This document shows, piece by piece, positions 24,697-32,144 of a DNA stretch of 36,143 nucleotides. Positions within the stretch are counted from its first letter, which is position 1, and each line of letters opens with the position of its first letter. Both the position numbers and the translations under genes were made by a program. The stretch spans positions 1-36,143 of the forward strand of contig ONYA01000031.1 in NCBI GenBank assembly GCA_900321965.1, read 5' to 3'. Under the pieces are notes generated by a model. It saw nothing but the letters and a program-made list of their open reading frames with translations, made no database searches and had not been told where the DNA came from. This stretch comes from an uncultured Prevotellaceae bacterium (GTDB lineage Bacteria; Bacteroidota; Bacteroidia; Bacteroidales; Bacteroidaceae).

Positions 24697-26415
24697 TCAG
24701 ATTAACTGGCGGGCACGGTCGAGGGCGATGTTGATGTGCGAGCAGATATTGTCGGCACCAATCATCTCGTCGAACTTAGCCTTGTGGAGCACAGCCTGCA
24801 CCTTCTCGTTGACGCCAGAGAGGACTACCTGAATACCCTCGTTCTGCGACATCAGGCAGAGGTTCGTCAGGTTGTGGATACCCGTAGAGTCGACGAAAGG
24901 CACCTTACGCATACGGATGATGCGCACCTTGGGACGTCCGCCACGGCCCAGCGCGCCCATGATTTCCTCAAACTTATTACCTGCTCCGAAGAAATACGGA
25001 CCGTTAATCTCATAAACCTCGACACCCTCGGGAATGGTAAGGTGCTCGAGATTGCCAAGCTGGAAGTCGCTCTCCTCCTCGGCGGGGTTAATCTCGTCGC
25101 TGATAACCTTGACATCGGTCGTCTCAGCCATACGGCGCATGAAGAGCAGACAGGCGCAGATGAGTCCGACCTCGATGGCGATGGTCAGGTCGAAGATGAC
25201 AGTGAGCAGGAACGTTACCCACAGCACGATGACGTCGCTCTTAGGGTTCTTCATAATCGAGAAGAACGAGCGCCAGCCGCTCATGCCGTAGCTGACGATG
25301 ACGAGTACACCAGCCAGACAGGCCATCGGGATGTACTGTGCCAACGGCATGAGGAAGAGGAAGATCAGCAGCAACACGGCAGCATGGACAATACCGGCTA
25401 CCGGTGTGCGACCACCATTATTAATATTAGTCATGGTACGGGCGATGGCACCTGTGGCAGGGATACCGCCAAACAGCGGCGAAGCCAAGTTGGCCACACC
25501 CTGAGCTATCAGCTCGGTATTGCTGGAATGGCGGGCGCCGATAACACCATCGGCCACCGTGGCAGAGAGCAACGATTCTATGGCGCCGAGGATGGCGATG
25601 GTGATAGCGGGCGACACCAGTCCTTTAATTGTTTCCCACGACAGAGCGGGCACCTGTGCTTCGGGCAGGACATTAGAGATAGCAAAGCGGTCGCCAATGG
25701 TCTCGATGGTAGTGACGCCGGCATACTGCTTCAGCAGCAATGCCGCAACAGTCATGACGATGATGGCAATCAGCGAACCAGGGAGCTTTGACAGAAATGA
25801 GAAATGAGAATTGAGGAATGAGGAATGGCTGAAGCGTGGCCACAGGGCAATAAGCGCCACAGAGCCGATACCCACGCCTGCACTCCACCAGTCGATGGTG
25901 GGGAAAGAACCCACGTAGGCTATCCACTTCTCAATAAAGTCGCTGGGCACACTCTCCATCGTCAGTCCTAACAGGTCCTTAATCTGCGTAGTAAAGATCG
26001 TCAGCGCAATACCCGAGGTAAAGCCCACGACAATGGGATAAGGGATGTACTTGATGATAGTGCCCAAATGGAGCACGCCAAACATAATGAGAAACACACC
26101 GGCCATCAGCGTGGCAATGGTCAGGCCTTCGAAACCATACTGCTGAATGATGCCGTAGATAATAATAATGAACGCGCCCGTAGGACCTCCTATCTGCACC
26201 TTGGAACCACCAAGGACGGATACGAGGAGACCGGCAACGATGGCGGTGATGATACCCTTCTCGGGCGTCACACCAGAGGCGATACCGAAGGCAATAGCCA
26301 ACGGTAGGGCGACAATACCTACAATGATACCGGCCAACAGGTCGGTGGTGAACTGCTTCTTTGAGTAGTTCTTGAGTGTCGCGAAAAGCTGCGGCTTAAA
26401 CTCTAATGTCGTCAT
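24697..26415 (-). CDS. SulP-family anion transporter with STAS domain
   Basis: 572 residues. The membrane domain (about 20-430) shows DLLAGIIVGIVALPLAIAFGIASG, GGSKVQIGGPTGAFI and GGIPATGAIARTMTNINNGG, all classic SulP/SLC26 landmarks. The C-terminal STAS domain (about 455-565) contains GVEVYEINGPYFFGAGNKF and VPFVDSTGIHNL, the latter being the anti-sigma-antagonist-type loop. Family members import sulfate, bicarbonate or dicarboxylates; which one is not visible. Residues 196-210 (SHSSFLNSHFSFLSK), in a loop between membrane segments, are encoded by an AT-rich repeat and look like an insertion. It has its own promoter. Confidence 0.9.
   Translation of the reverse strand: MTTLEFKPQLFATLKNYSKKQFTTDLLAGIIVGIVALPLAIAFGIASGVTPEKGIITAIVAGLLVSVLGGSKVQIGGPTGAFIIIIYGIIQQYGFEGLTIATLMAGVFLIMFGVLHLGTIIKYIPYPIVVGFTSGIALTIFTTQIKDLLGLTMESVPSDFIEKWIAYVGSFPTIDWWSAGVGIGSVALIALWPRFSHSSFLNSHFSFLSKLPGSLIAIIVMTVAALLLKQYAGVTTIETIGDRFAISNVLPEAQVPALSWETIKGLVSPAITIAILGAIESLLSATVADGVIGARHSSNTELIAQGVANLASPLFGGIPATGAIARTMTNINNGGRTPVAGIVHAAVLLLIFLFLMPLAQYIPMACLAGVLVIVSYGMSGWRSFFSIMKNPKSDVIVLWVTFLLTVIFDLTIAIEVGLICACLLFMRRMAETTDVKVISDEINPAEEESDFQLGNLEHLTIPEGVEVYEINGPYFFGAGNKFEEIMGALGRGGRPKVRIIRMRKVPFVDSTGIHNLTNLCLMSQNEGIQVVLSGVNEKVQAVLHKAKFDEMIGADNICSHINIALDRARQLI
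25786..25830 (-). repeat. AT-rich GAATGAGAA repeat inside the SulP gene
   Basis: The plus-strand text is AGAAATGAGAAATGAGAATT followed by GAGGAATGAGGAATGG. It belongs to the same family as the blocks at 3117-3147 and 10963-11097, and is read on the minus strand as a 15-residue Ser/Phe/His-rich loop. Confidence 0.65.
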
Positions 26416-26445
26416 AATTTAAACTGTTATCTTGAAAAGAGGGTG

Positions 26446-26453
26446 CAAAGGTA
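26446..26453 (-). promoter_or_regulatory. Promoter -7 element of the SulP gene
   Basis: Minus-strand TACCTTTG followed by CACCC. It diverges from the plus-strand element at 26506-26513. Confidence 0.7.
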
Positions 26454-26505
26454 CGAAAAAAGTTAATAATAGCAAAAGAATATGGCAAGATATTGAAAAA
26501 AACAC

Positions 26506-26513
26506 TACTTTTG
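26506..26513 (+). promoter_or_regulatory. Promoter -7 element of the alanine-rich lipoprotein gene
   Basis: TACTTTTG followed by CCACCAG, 42 bases before the ATG at 26556. Confidence 0.65.
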
Positions 26514-26555
26514 CCACCAGATTTAAACATTCAAACCTTTTAAAATTATAGTGTT

Positions 26556-27152
26556 ATGAAAAAATTGATGATGATTGTGATGGCTGCTATGGCCATCGGT
26601 TTCGCTTCATGTGGTAACAAGGCTCAGCAGGCTCCTGCTGACGAAGTCGTGGCTGACTCTACTGCTGCTTTCGACGTTGAGACGGCTATCAATGAGGCTA
26701 CCGCCCAGCTGTCAGAGCAAATCGAGGCTAAGGATGCCAACAAGCTGCAGCAGGTGATTGAGGCTATCCAGGCAAAGGTGGCCGAAATCCTCAAGCAGAA
26801 TCCTGATGCTGCCAAGGAGTACGTGACCAAGGTGCAGGACTTCCTGAAGGAGAATGCCGAGCAGATTAAGTCGTTCGTTGGTGAGAATGCCGCCGCTCAG
26901 GCTGCCGTCAACGCACTGACCGCCACGCCCGCCGAGACGATTGTCAACGGACTGATGCAGGCCGTCGACGGTGTGAAGGCTGCGGGTGAGGATGCTGCCG
27001 ATGCCGCACAGGAGGTTGTAGAGGGGGCTGTCGACAACGCTAAGCAGGCTGGTCAGGATGCCGTCGATGCTGCCAAGCAGAAGGCTAACGAAGAAATTGA
27101 CAATGCTGCCAACAAAGCTGCCGACGAAGCAAAAAAGGCTTTAGGAATCTAA
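26556..27152 (+). CDS. Alanine-rich helical lipoprotein
   Basis: 198 residues. MKKLMMIVMAAMAIGFASCG is a lipoprotein signal with Cys19 lipidated. The mature protein is almost wholly amphipathic helix: Ala, Lys, Glu and Asp recur with a roughly 11-residue rhythm, most clearly in the second half (GVKAAGEDAADAAQEVVEG, then NAKQAGQDAVDAAKQKANEE), reminiscent of LEA or apolipoprotein repeats. It probably forms an extended coiled coil in the periplasm or at the outer membrane. Its function is unknown; an envelope spacer, like a Braun-type lipoprotein, is one guess. It is framed by its own promoter and a strong terminator. Translation initiation and codon use look like those of a highly expressed gene. 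Confidence 0.8.
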   Translation: MKKLMMIVMAAMAIGFASCGNKAQQAPADEVVADSTAAFDVETAINEATAQLSEQIEAKDANKLQQVIEAIQAKVAEILKQNPDAAKEYVTKVQDFLKENAEQIKSFVGENAAAQAAVNALTATPAETIVNGLMQAVDGVKAAGEDAADAAQEVVEGAVDNAKQAGQDAVDAAKQKANEEIDNAANKAADEAKKALGI

Positions 27153-27174
27153 GTGAAGAGTGATTCACTGAAAA

Positions 27175-27218
27175 AAACGGGGCATTCGTTGAACGGATTT
27201 GCCCCGTTTCTTTTTTTT
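27175..27218 (+). terminator. Intrinsic terminator with long T tract
   Basis: AAACGGGGCA (27175-27184) and TGCCCCGTTT (27200-27209) pair perfectly over 10 bp, followed by C and eight T. The next promoter -7 element begins only four bases after the T tract. Confidence 0.9.
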
Positions 27219-27221
27219 CAT

Positions 27222-27229
27222 TATCTTTG
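27222..27229 (+). promoter_or_regulatory. Promoter -7 element of the beta-helix / histidine kinase operon
   Basis: TATCTTTG followed by CAGC, 29 bases before the ATG at 27259. The T tract of the upstream terminator occupies part of the -33 region. Confidence 0.65.
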
Positions 27230-27258
27230 CAGCATCAAAAACAAACAAATTGATTTAT

Positions 27259-27654
27259 ATGAAACGACATGCACTGATAACCATGATCCTGGCGGGTACG
27301 CTGACGGCACAGGCAGCCGACTACCAGTACCTGACCATCGAGAAAAACGACGGCACAGCCACATCGCTGACCGCCATAGGACTGACACTGAACTACAACA
27401 ACGGAACATTGACAGCCACCAACGGTACGGAACAGGCAACCATAGCGCTGACGGACCTGAAACGGATGTACTTCACAAACACCCAGTCGACGACAGCCAT
27501 CGAGAGCGTCGAGGCGTCGGCTGACGACTGGAACGATGCGGCAACAGAAATCTACGACCTTAGCGGACGACGGCTGCCACAGGGCAGAAAACCCGTCCGC
27601 GGACTCTATATCTTCAAAAAAGGAAACACAACAACTAAGAAGTACGTGAAATGA
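27259..27654 (+). CDS. Small secreted protein with T9SS-type tail
   Basis: 131 residues from the ATG at 27259; a longer frame starts inside the terminator and is rejected. A signal peptide (MKRHALITMILAGTLTAQA) is followed by a short beta domain: YQYLTIEKNDGTATSL, then LNYNNGTLTATN and TIALTDLKRMYFTN. The tail EIYDLSGRRLPQGRKPVRGL, ending KKYVK, matches the sorting-type tail of the other secreted proteins here. The beta domain resembles the N-terminus of the next protein in layout (a strand pair ending in a 'l.dl/i.ki.v' strand), so the pair may be related. The function is unknown. The next ATG overlaps its stop (ATGA). Confidence 0.75.
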   Translation: MKRHALITMILAGTLTAQAADYQYLTIEKNDGTATSLTAIGLTLNYNNGTLTATNGTEQATIALTDLKRMYFTNTQSTTAIESVEASADDWNDAATEIYDLSGRRLPQGRKPVRGLYIFKKGNTTTKKYVK

Positions 27655-29561
27655 AACAGCTACTAACGACCCTTGCACTCGTGCTGGCAACCATCGGCAT
27701 CGAGGCTCAGACCCTAAACGTCCAGCAGGGCAGTGTCACCTACGCCTTCACGGCCAATGCCGATGACATGACCTACACGGACAACGGCCAGACGCTGACC
27801 ATTCAGGGCAAAGCGTTCAGCACACAGGACATCAGTAAGATTACCGTCAACGATACCAGCGTCGAGAACAATAGCGTCGGCATCAGCTACAGCGGCACAA
27901 CGGCCAGCGTCGTCATTGCCGGCAACGTGGCTAACTACGTCACAGCTACCGTCACAGGTGCCCATGTCGCCATCAACCAGACGAACACAGCCGACGTGGA
28001 CGGCGACGAGATCACCTACACGTTGAGCGGCACGACCACCGACGGCGGGCTGGAGCTCGACGGAAGCTACAAGTGTACCATCCAACTGTCGGGCGTCACG
28101 CTGACCAACCCGTCTGGTGCTGCTATCAGCATCAACAATAAGAAGCGCATACAGATCTCAGCCAAGAGCGGCACGACAAATACCCTGACCGACAGTGCCA
28201 ACGGCTCGCAGAAAGGCAGTCTCTATAGCAAGGGACAGCTGCAACTGCAGGGCAAGGGCACGCTGACCGTCGTCGGCAACACGGCTCACGCCATCAAGAG
28301 CGGTGACTACATCGCAGTGAAAAACCTGACGCTGAACATCACGAAGGCCGTCAAGGACGGTATCTCGTGCAACAAATACTTCCTGATGGAGAGCGGTACG
28401 GTGACCATCAGCGGTGTGGGCGACGACGGCATACAGGCTGACTTCGAAGATGACGATGACAAGACTGGTACGACCACCAACCACGAAGACGAGAACAGCG
28501 GCAACGTCTACATAGAAGGCGGCACGCTGAACATCACAACGACGGGGGTTGCCACAAAGGGCGTCAAGGCAGCCGGCGACCTCATCGTCAGCGACGGCAC
28601 CATCAACATCAAGACCACAGGCAACGGCACCGTCGAGACAGAGACGGTCAACGGCACAACAACCACCGACGCTAAAGGCAGCGCAGGACTGAACGCCGAT
28701 AACGACATCACCATCAACGGCGGCACCATCACGCTGACAAACAGCGGGACGGGCGGAAAGTGTATCAAGGCCGATAACATACTGACCGTCAACAGCGGCA
28801 GCATCACGGCTACAAACACCGCTTCAAACTACAGCTCGGGCAGCTATTCGGCATCGGCAAAAGCCATAAAGGCCGGAACGAAGTCGGCGGCCAACGCTGC
28901 TCGTGAAGAGGCACCCGGTGGTGGCGGTGGCGGTGGCTTCCCTGGCGGTGGTGGCGGCTTCCCAGGTGGTGGCGGCAACAACAACAATTACACCTATACT
29001 GGCGGTATTGTCATCAACGGCGGAACCATCGTGGCTACGGCCAAGAGTCATGAAGCCATCGAGGCCAAAGGCACCATCAGCATCACCGACGGCTACGTCT
29101 ATGCCGAGGCTGGCGACGACGCCATCAACGCGGCCTCCGACTTTACCATCAGCGGCGGCTACGTCATGGGAAACTCCACCGGCAACGACGGACTTGACGC
29201 CAACGGCAACTTCTACATCAAGGGTGGCAACGTGTTTGCCGTTGCCAAAGGGTCGCCAGAGGTGGGCATCGACGCCAACACCGAGGGTGGCTTCAAACTC
29301 TATATCACCGGAGGCAACGTTGCCGCCATCGGCGGACTGGAGAACGGCAGCAGCCTCACGGGCGTCACCAGCAAGTCGACGTCATACAGCAAGGGCAGCT
29401 GGTACACATTCAAGAACGGCTCAACGGCAGTCTTCTCCATGAAGGTGCCGTCGAACAGCAACATGGGCAACAGCATGACCATCGTCGCTTCAAGCACGCC
29501 ATCCGTATCGTCGGGAGCTATCAGCGGGACAAGTATTTGGAACGGATATGGCGTTAAATAG
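27651..29561 (+). CDS. Secreted carbohydrate-binding beta-helix protein (Cthe_2159-like)
   Basis: 636 residues. A signal peptide (MKQLLTTLALVLATIGIEAQ) and a short N-terminal beta domain (about 25-85) precede a long parallel beta-helix. Its coils repeat phrases such as GGTLNITTTGVATKGVKAAG, NGGTITLTNSGTGGKCIKAD and DGYVYAEAGDDAINAASDF. Alternating 'i.GG.i...' strands with 'a.d.a I.a' turns are typical of the Cthe_2159 family (carbohydrate-binding domain-containing proteins, PF14262), relatives of polysaccharide lyases that bind acidic sugars such as polygalacturonate. A glycine stretch (GGGGGGGFPGGGGGFPGGGG, residues ~425-444) interrupts the helix and is followed by four Asn. No sorting tail is evident. 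It lies directly upstream of a histidine kinase gene. Confidence 0.8.
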   Translation: MKQLLTTLALVLATIGIEAQTLNVQQGSVTYAFTANADDMTYTDNGQTLTIQGKAFSTQDISKITVNDTSVENNSVGISYSGTTASVVIAGNVANYVTATVTGAHVAINQTNTADVDGDEITYTLSGTTTDGGLELDGSYKCTIQLSGVTLTNPSGAAISINNKKRIQISAKSGTTNTLTDSANGSQKGSLYSKGQLQLQGKGTLTVVGNTAHAIKSGDYIAVKNLTLNITKAVKDGISCNKYFLMESGTVTISGVGDDGIQADFEDDDDKTGTTTNHEDENSGNVYIEGGTLNITTTGVATKGVKAAGDLIVSDGTINIKTTGNGTVETETVNGTTTTDAKGSAGLNADNDITINGGTITLTNSGTGGKCIKADNILTVNSGSITATNTASNYSSGSYSASAKAIKAGTKSAANAAREEAPGGGGGGGFPGGGGGFPGGGGNNNNYTYTGGIVINGGTIVATAKSHEAIEAKGTISITDGYVYAEAGDDAINAASDFTISGGYVMGNSTGNDGLDANGNFYIKGGNVFAVAKGSPEVGIDANTEGGFKLYITGGNVAAIGGLENGSSLTGVTSKSTSYSKGSWYTFKNGSTAVFSMKVPSNSNMGNSMTIVASSTPSVSSGAISGTSIWNGYGVK

Positions 29562-30831
29562 ACACACCATGACTTTCAATAAGGACAAACAACAGGAGAC
29601 TGTGATTTACCTGGTGCTGTGGGGACTGCTCTTCATGGCACCAATTATGAGTCTGTATATCCGTACGACAAACGACACGTCGCTGACGTTCAATTGGGAC
29701 GAGGTGCTGATGGTGTGGCGTGAGTATGGCGTGTTCTTCGCCGTCTTCCTCGTCCACAACTACCTGCTGGCACCACTACTGGTACACAAGCAGCAGAAAC
29801 TGATATACTTTAGCATCGTCATCGCTCTGGTTGGCGCGTTCACGTTCTACCAGTGCCAAGACCGACCCCGGCACCACGAGCCACGGATGGAGAAGAGGGA
29901 ACGTCCCGAACTCAACGAACATCCAAGCCGACAGGAACGCCCGGAACCGATGGAAGGTCCGGAAAACCCGGAGCACCCGCAGTTTGCTGGCGACGGTGCC
30001 CACCGTCCTCACGGCCCGCGACATTTCCGCCCCAACGACCACCGACCGCCGGTCATCCTCAGCCAGCACGACGTCATTACCGTCATCATACTCATCCTCA
30101 TGCTCGGTATGAACCTCGGCGTGAAGCTCTACTTCAAGCAGAAAGCCGACCAGCGACACCTGACGGAGATGGAGCGCAAAAATCTGGAACAGCAGTTGGA
30201 GTACTTAAAGTATCAACTGAATCCCCACTTCCTGATGAACACGCTGAACAACATCCACGCCCTGGTCGACATCAATCCCGAACGCTCAAAGGAGGCCATC
30301 ATCCAGCTGTCGAAAATCCTGCGCTACGTGCTCTATGAGACGGACAACAAGCGGGTGCCGCTAAACAAGGAATTGGAGTTCATGAAGAACTATACCGACC
30401 TGATGAGAATGCGCTACGGCGGCAAACTGCAATTCACAGACAGCTCCAACCTGCTCATCCCGTCAAGCCCCGAGCAGTCGCAGATGATTCCTCCCCTACT
30501 CTTCATCTCGTTCGTCGAGAATGCCTTCAAGCACGGCGTCAGCTATCAGCAACCGTCATTCATAGAGATCACAGGCAAGCGCCATAAGGACAAGCAGGAT
30601 CACGACCGCCTGCTCTGGAGCTGCCGCAACAGCAAGCACCAGAAGCAACAACAGACAACCGTGCCACAGCAGGGCGGCGTAGGTATGGCCAACGTGCGGC
30701 AGCGGTTAGACATCATCTTCGGCAACAACTACACACTCAACGTCAACGAGACAGACGACACCTACGAAGTGACACTTGACATCCCTATGGAGGAGGACGT
30801 CAATACGTCCTGCAAATCCACATTTGCATGA
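29548..30831 (+). CDS. LytS/YehU-type sensor histidine kinase (His_kinase family)
   Basis: 427 residues; ATGs at 29548 and 29569 are both plausible, the first overlapping the upstream stop by 14 bases. There are four membrane segments (about 19-38, 62-79, 85-101, 174-193). Between the last two lies a 70-residue stretch packed with Pro, His, Arg and Glu. The kinase core follows: KYQLNPHFLMNTLNNIHALV with phospho-acceptor His227, the N box FVENAFKHG (Asn324) and the G box GGVGMANVRQRL. Such kinases normally pair with a LytTR response regulator encoded next door, but here the next gene is an unrelated ATPase on the other strand. The 3' end overlaps that gene by 32 bases, and the last residues (DVNTSCKSTFA) look unlike a normal family end. 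Confidence 0.88.
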   Translation: MALNRHTMTFNKDKQQETVIYLVLWGLLFMAPIMSLYIRTTNDTSLTFNWDEVLMVWREYGVFFAVFLVHNYLLAPLLVHKQQKLIYFSIVIALVGAFTFYQCQDRPRHHEPRMEKRERPELNEHPSRQERPEPMEGPENPEHPQFAGDGAHRPHGPRHFRPNDHRPPVILSQHDVITVIILILMLGMNLGVKLYFKQKADQRHLTEMERKNLEQQLEYLKYQLNPHFLMNTLNNIHALVDINPERSKEAIIQLSKILRYVLYETDNKRVPLNKELEFMKNYTDLMRMRYGGKLQFTDSSNLLIPSSPEQSQMIPPLLFISFVENAFKHGVSYQQPSFIEITGKRHKDKQDHDRLLWSCRNSKHQKQQQTTVPQQGGVGMANVRQRLDIIFGNNYTLNVNETDDTYEVTLDIPMEEDVNTSCKSTFA

Positions 30832-31936
30832 ATCGATCGGAAACACTATAAGTCTTTGTGCGTTCCTCATTCTGATAGGTTAGAAGTTGTTTCTCCAGCA
30901 AAGTGCTGATGGCGTACTGAACGGAACTGGGCGATTTGAGCGCATGCTTCTTCACAAAACGGGCAGAGGTTACACCGCTGGCTATGCCTTCTTTGGCAAT
31001 GGCAACCAGCGTTTCTTTCTGCTGATAGTTGAGCTGGTTCATGACCGAGGCAAAGGTTCGGCCCTTTTCTTCCAGAATGTCTTTCAGCGTTTTATTGATG
31101 TCCGACTCATCAATGACCTTTACGGGATCCAGATAGGCAAATGCGTTGTGGAGCACGTTGTGGACGTAGTAGGTATGGCCTTCAAAAAGGTCGTAGGCAA
31201 GCGATACGGCCTCAGGTAAGATCTTTCTACCAGCTTTTGAAAACTGCTCTTCGGCAAAAGCCGTATAGATATCCTTTGGAATACAGTCAAGATATAGCTG
31301 CTCCGCACTGTTATAGAAAGGTTGGGCCGCTGAGTTGAACATGTTTTCCAGAATATGACGGTTGCTGCCGGCATAGATAAACAGGCAATTGTTCATTTTC
31401 TGGATATGCGTTCGCAGCAAAGCCTCCACATTTTTCTCCGGGTATTGGGATATTTGCTGAAACTCATCGATGGCGAAAATGCATGGTTTGTCAGCCTGTT
31501 CCAGATAATGGAAGATCTCTTCCAGTGTTAACTCTGGCGTGTGGATGTCGCCCAGTTTGATATCGAATGTAGGGAGACCACTAATCGGGTCGTAGCCAAT
31601 ACTGCCTGCCAAAGAGTGAAGACCTGCCAGAAACTGATCAATCACCGCCTTTCCTTTGGGCACCAGTACAGAGTATATCTCTTTGCCAAGAAACAATACC
31701 AATTCGTGCAGGCTGGTAGTGGGATATATATCCGTATAAAAGGTATAGCAGTTGTTCTTGATGGACGGTTGCTCATACACATGGCGAATCAACTGCGTCT
31801 TACCCATTCTTCGAGGCGATGTTAACAGAACATGCGCTTTGTTCTCAAGAGTGCTTACAAACCACATAGTTTCTTTCCCTCTATCACAGAAATAGGGTTC
31901 TGGAATGATACCGGTGATGTAGAAAGGATTCTCCAT
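30800..31936 (-). CDS. AAA-family ATPase (archaeal-type ATPase/AAA_14-like)
   Basis: 378 residues from the ATG at 31936. The frame is open to 31984, but the promoter -7 element at 31954-31961 lies within that stretch, and MENPFYITGIIPEPYFCDRG is the usual start of this family. Motifs are Walker A TSPRRMGKTQLI (about 39-50), Walker B CIFAIDEFQQIS and a sensor-1-like FIYAGSNRHIL. A C-terminal winged helix follows (SGVTSARFVKKHALKSPSSV, then TLLEKQLLTYQ). Bacteroidales genomes carry many copies of this group. Their role is not settled; transfer or defence associations have been suggested. It sits downstream of a restriction cluster with its own promoter. Confidence 0.82.
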   Translation of the reverse strand: MENPFYITGIIPEPYFCDRGKETMWFVSTLENKAHVLLTSPRRMGKTQLIRHVYEQPSIKNNCYTFYTDIYPTTSLHELVLFLGKEIYSVLVPKGKAVIDQFLAGLHSLAGSIGYDPISGLPTFDIKLGDIHTPELTLEEIFHYLEQADKPCIFAIDEFQQISQYPEKNVEALLRTHIQKMNNCLFIYAGSNRHILENMFNSAAQPFYNSAEQLYLDCIPKDIYTAFAEEQFSKAGRKILPEAVSLAYDLFEGHTYYVHNVLHNAFAYLDPVKVIDESDINKTLKDILEEKGRTFASVMNQLNYQQKETLVAIAKEGIASGVTSARFVKKHALKSPSSVQYAISTLLEKQLLTYQNEERTKTYSVSDRFMQMWICRTY

Positions 31937-31953
31937 AATGCTTATTTTTGGCG

Positions 31954-31961
31954 CAAAAATA
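31954..31961 (-). promoter_or_regulatory. Promoter -7 element of the ATPase gene
   Basis: Minus-strand TATTTTTG followed by CGCC, 17 bases before the ATG at 31936. Confidence 0.55.
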
Positions 31962-32007
31962 GAAAGAATATCCCAATTATACAAATCCTATAATAGAAAT
32001 TCTATAA

Positions 32008-32121
32008 TCAACACTCTCTTTTCACCTTTTTTAAGAATCGGCACAATTGCTCTGGTGCCAAGTCCTCTAAGGTAAGGCCATCTTTCTTAAGACGCCGTTC
32101 AATTTTCTTGTCTATGTCCAT
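32008..32121 (-). CDS. Candidate 37-residue protein downstream of the EVE-HNH gene
   Basis: ATG at 32121-32119 to TGA at 32010-32008. The peptide begins MDIDKKIERRLKKDGLTLED and continues as a second amphipathic helix ending in LKKVKREC. It is strongly basic and helical, with the look of a small DNA- or protein-binding helix pair. It begins 23 bases after the EVE-HNH stop and so could be the last gene of the restriction operon. I do not recognise a family; at this length a chance ORF cannot be excluded, although composition and spacing favour a real gene. Confidence 0.45.
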   Translation of the reverse strand: MDIDKKIERRLKKDGLTLEDLAPEQLCRFLKKVKREC

Positions 32122-32144
32122 ATTGTTTTATTTTTAGTTATTAT

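Noticed and set aside
31937-31984. Longer N-terminus for the AAA ATPase
   Set aside because: It would contain the gene's own promoter element, and the family start is at 31936.
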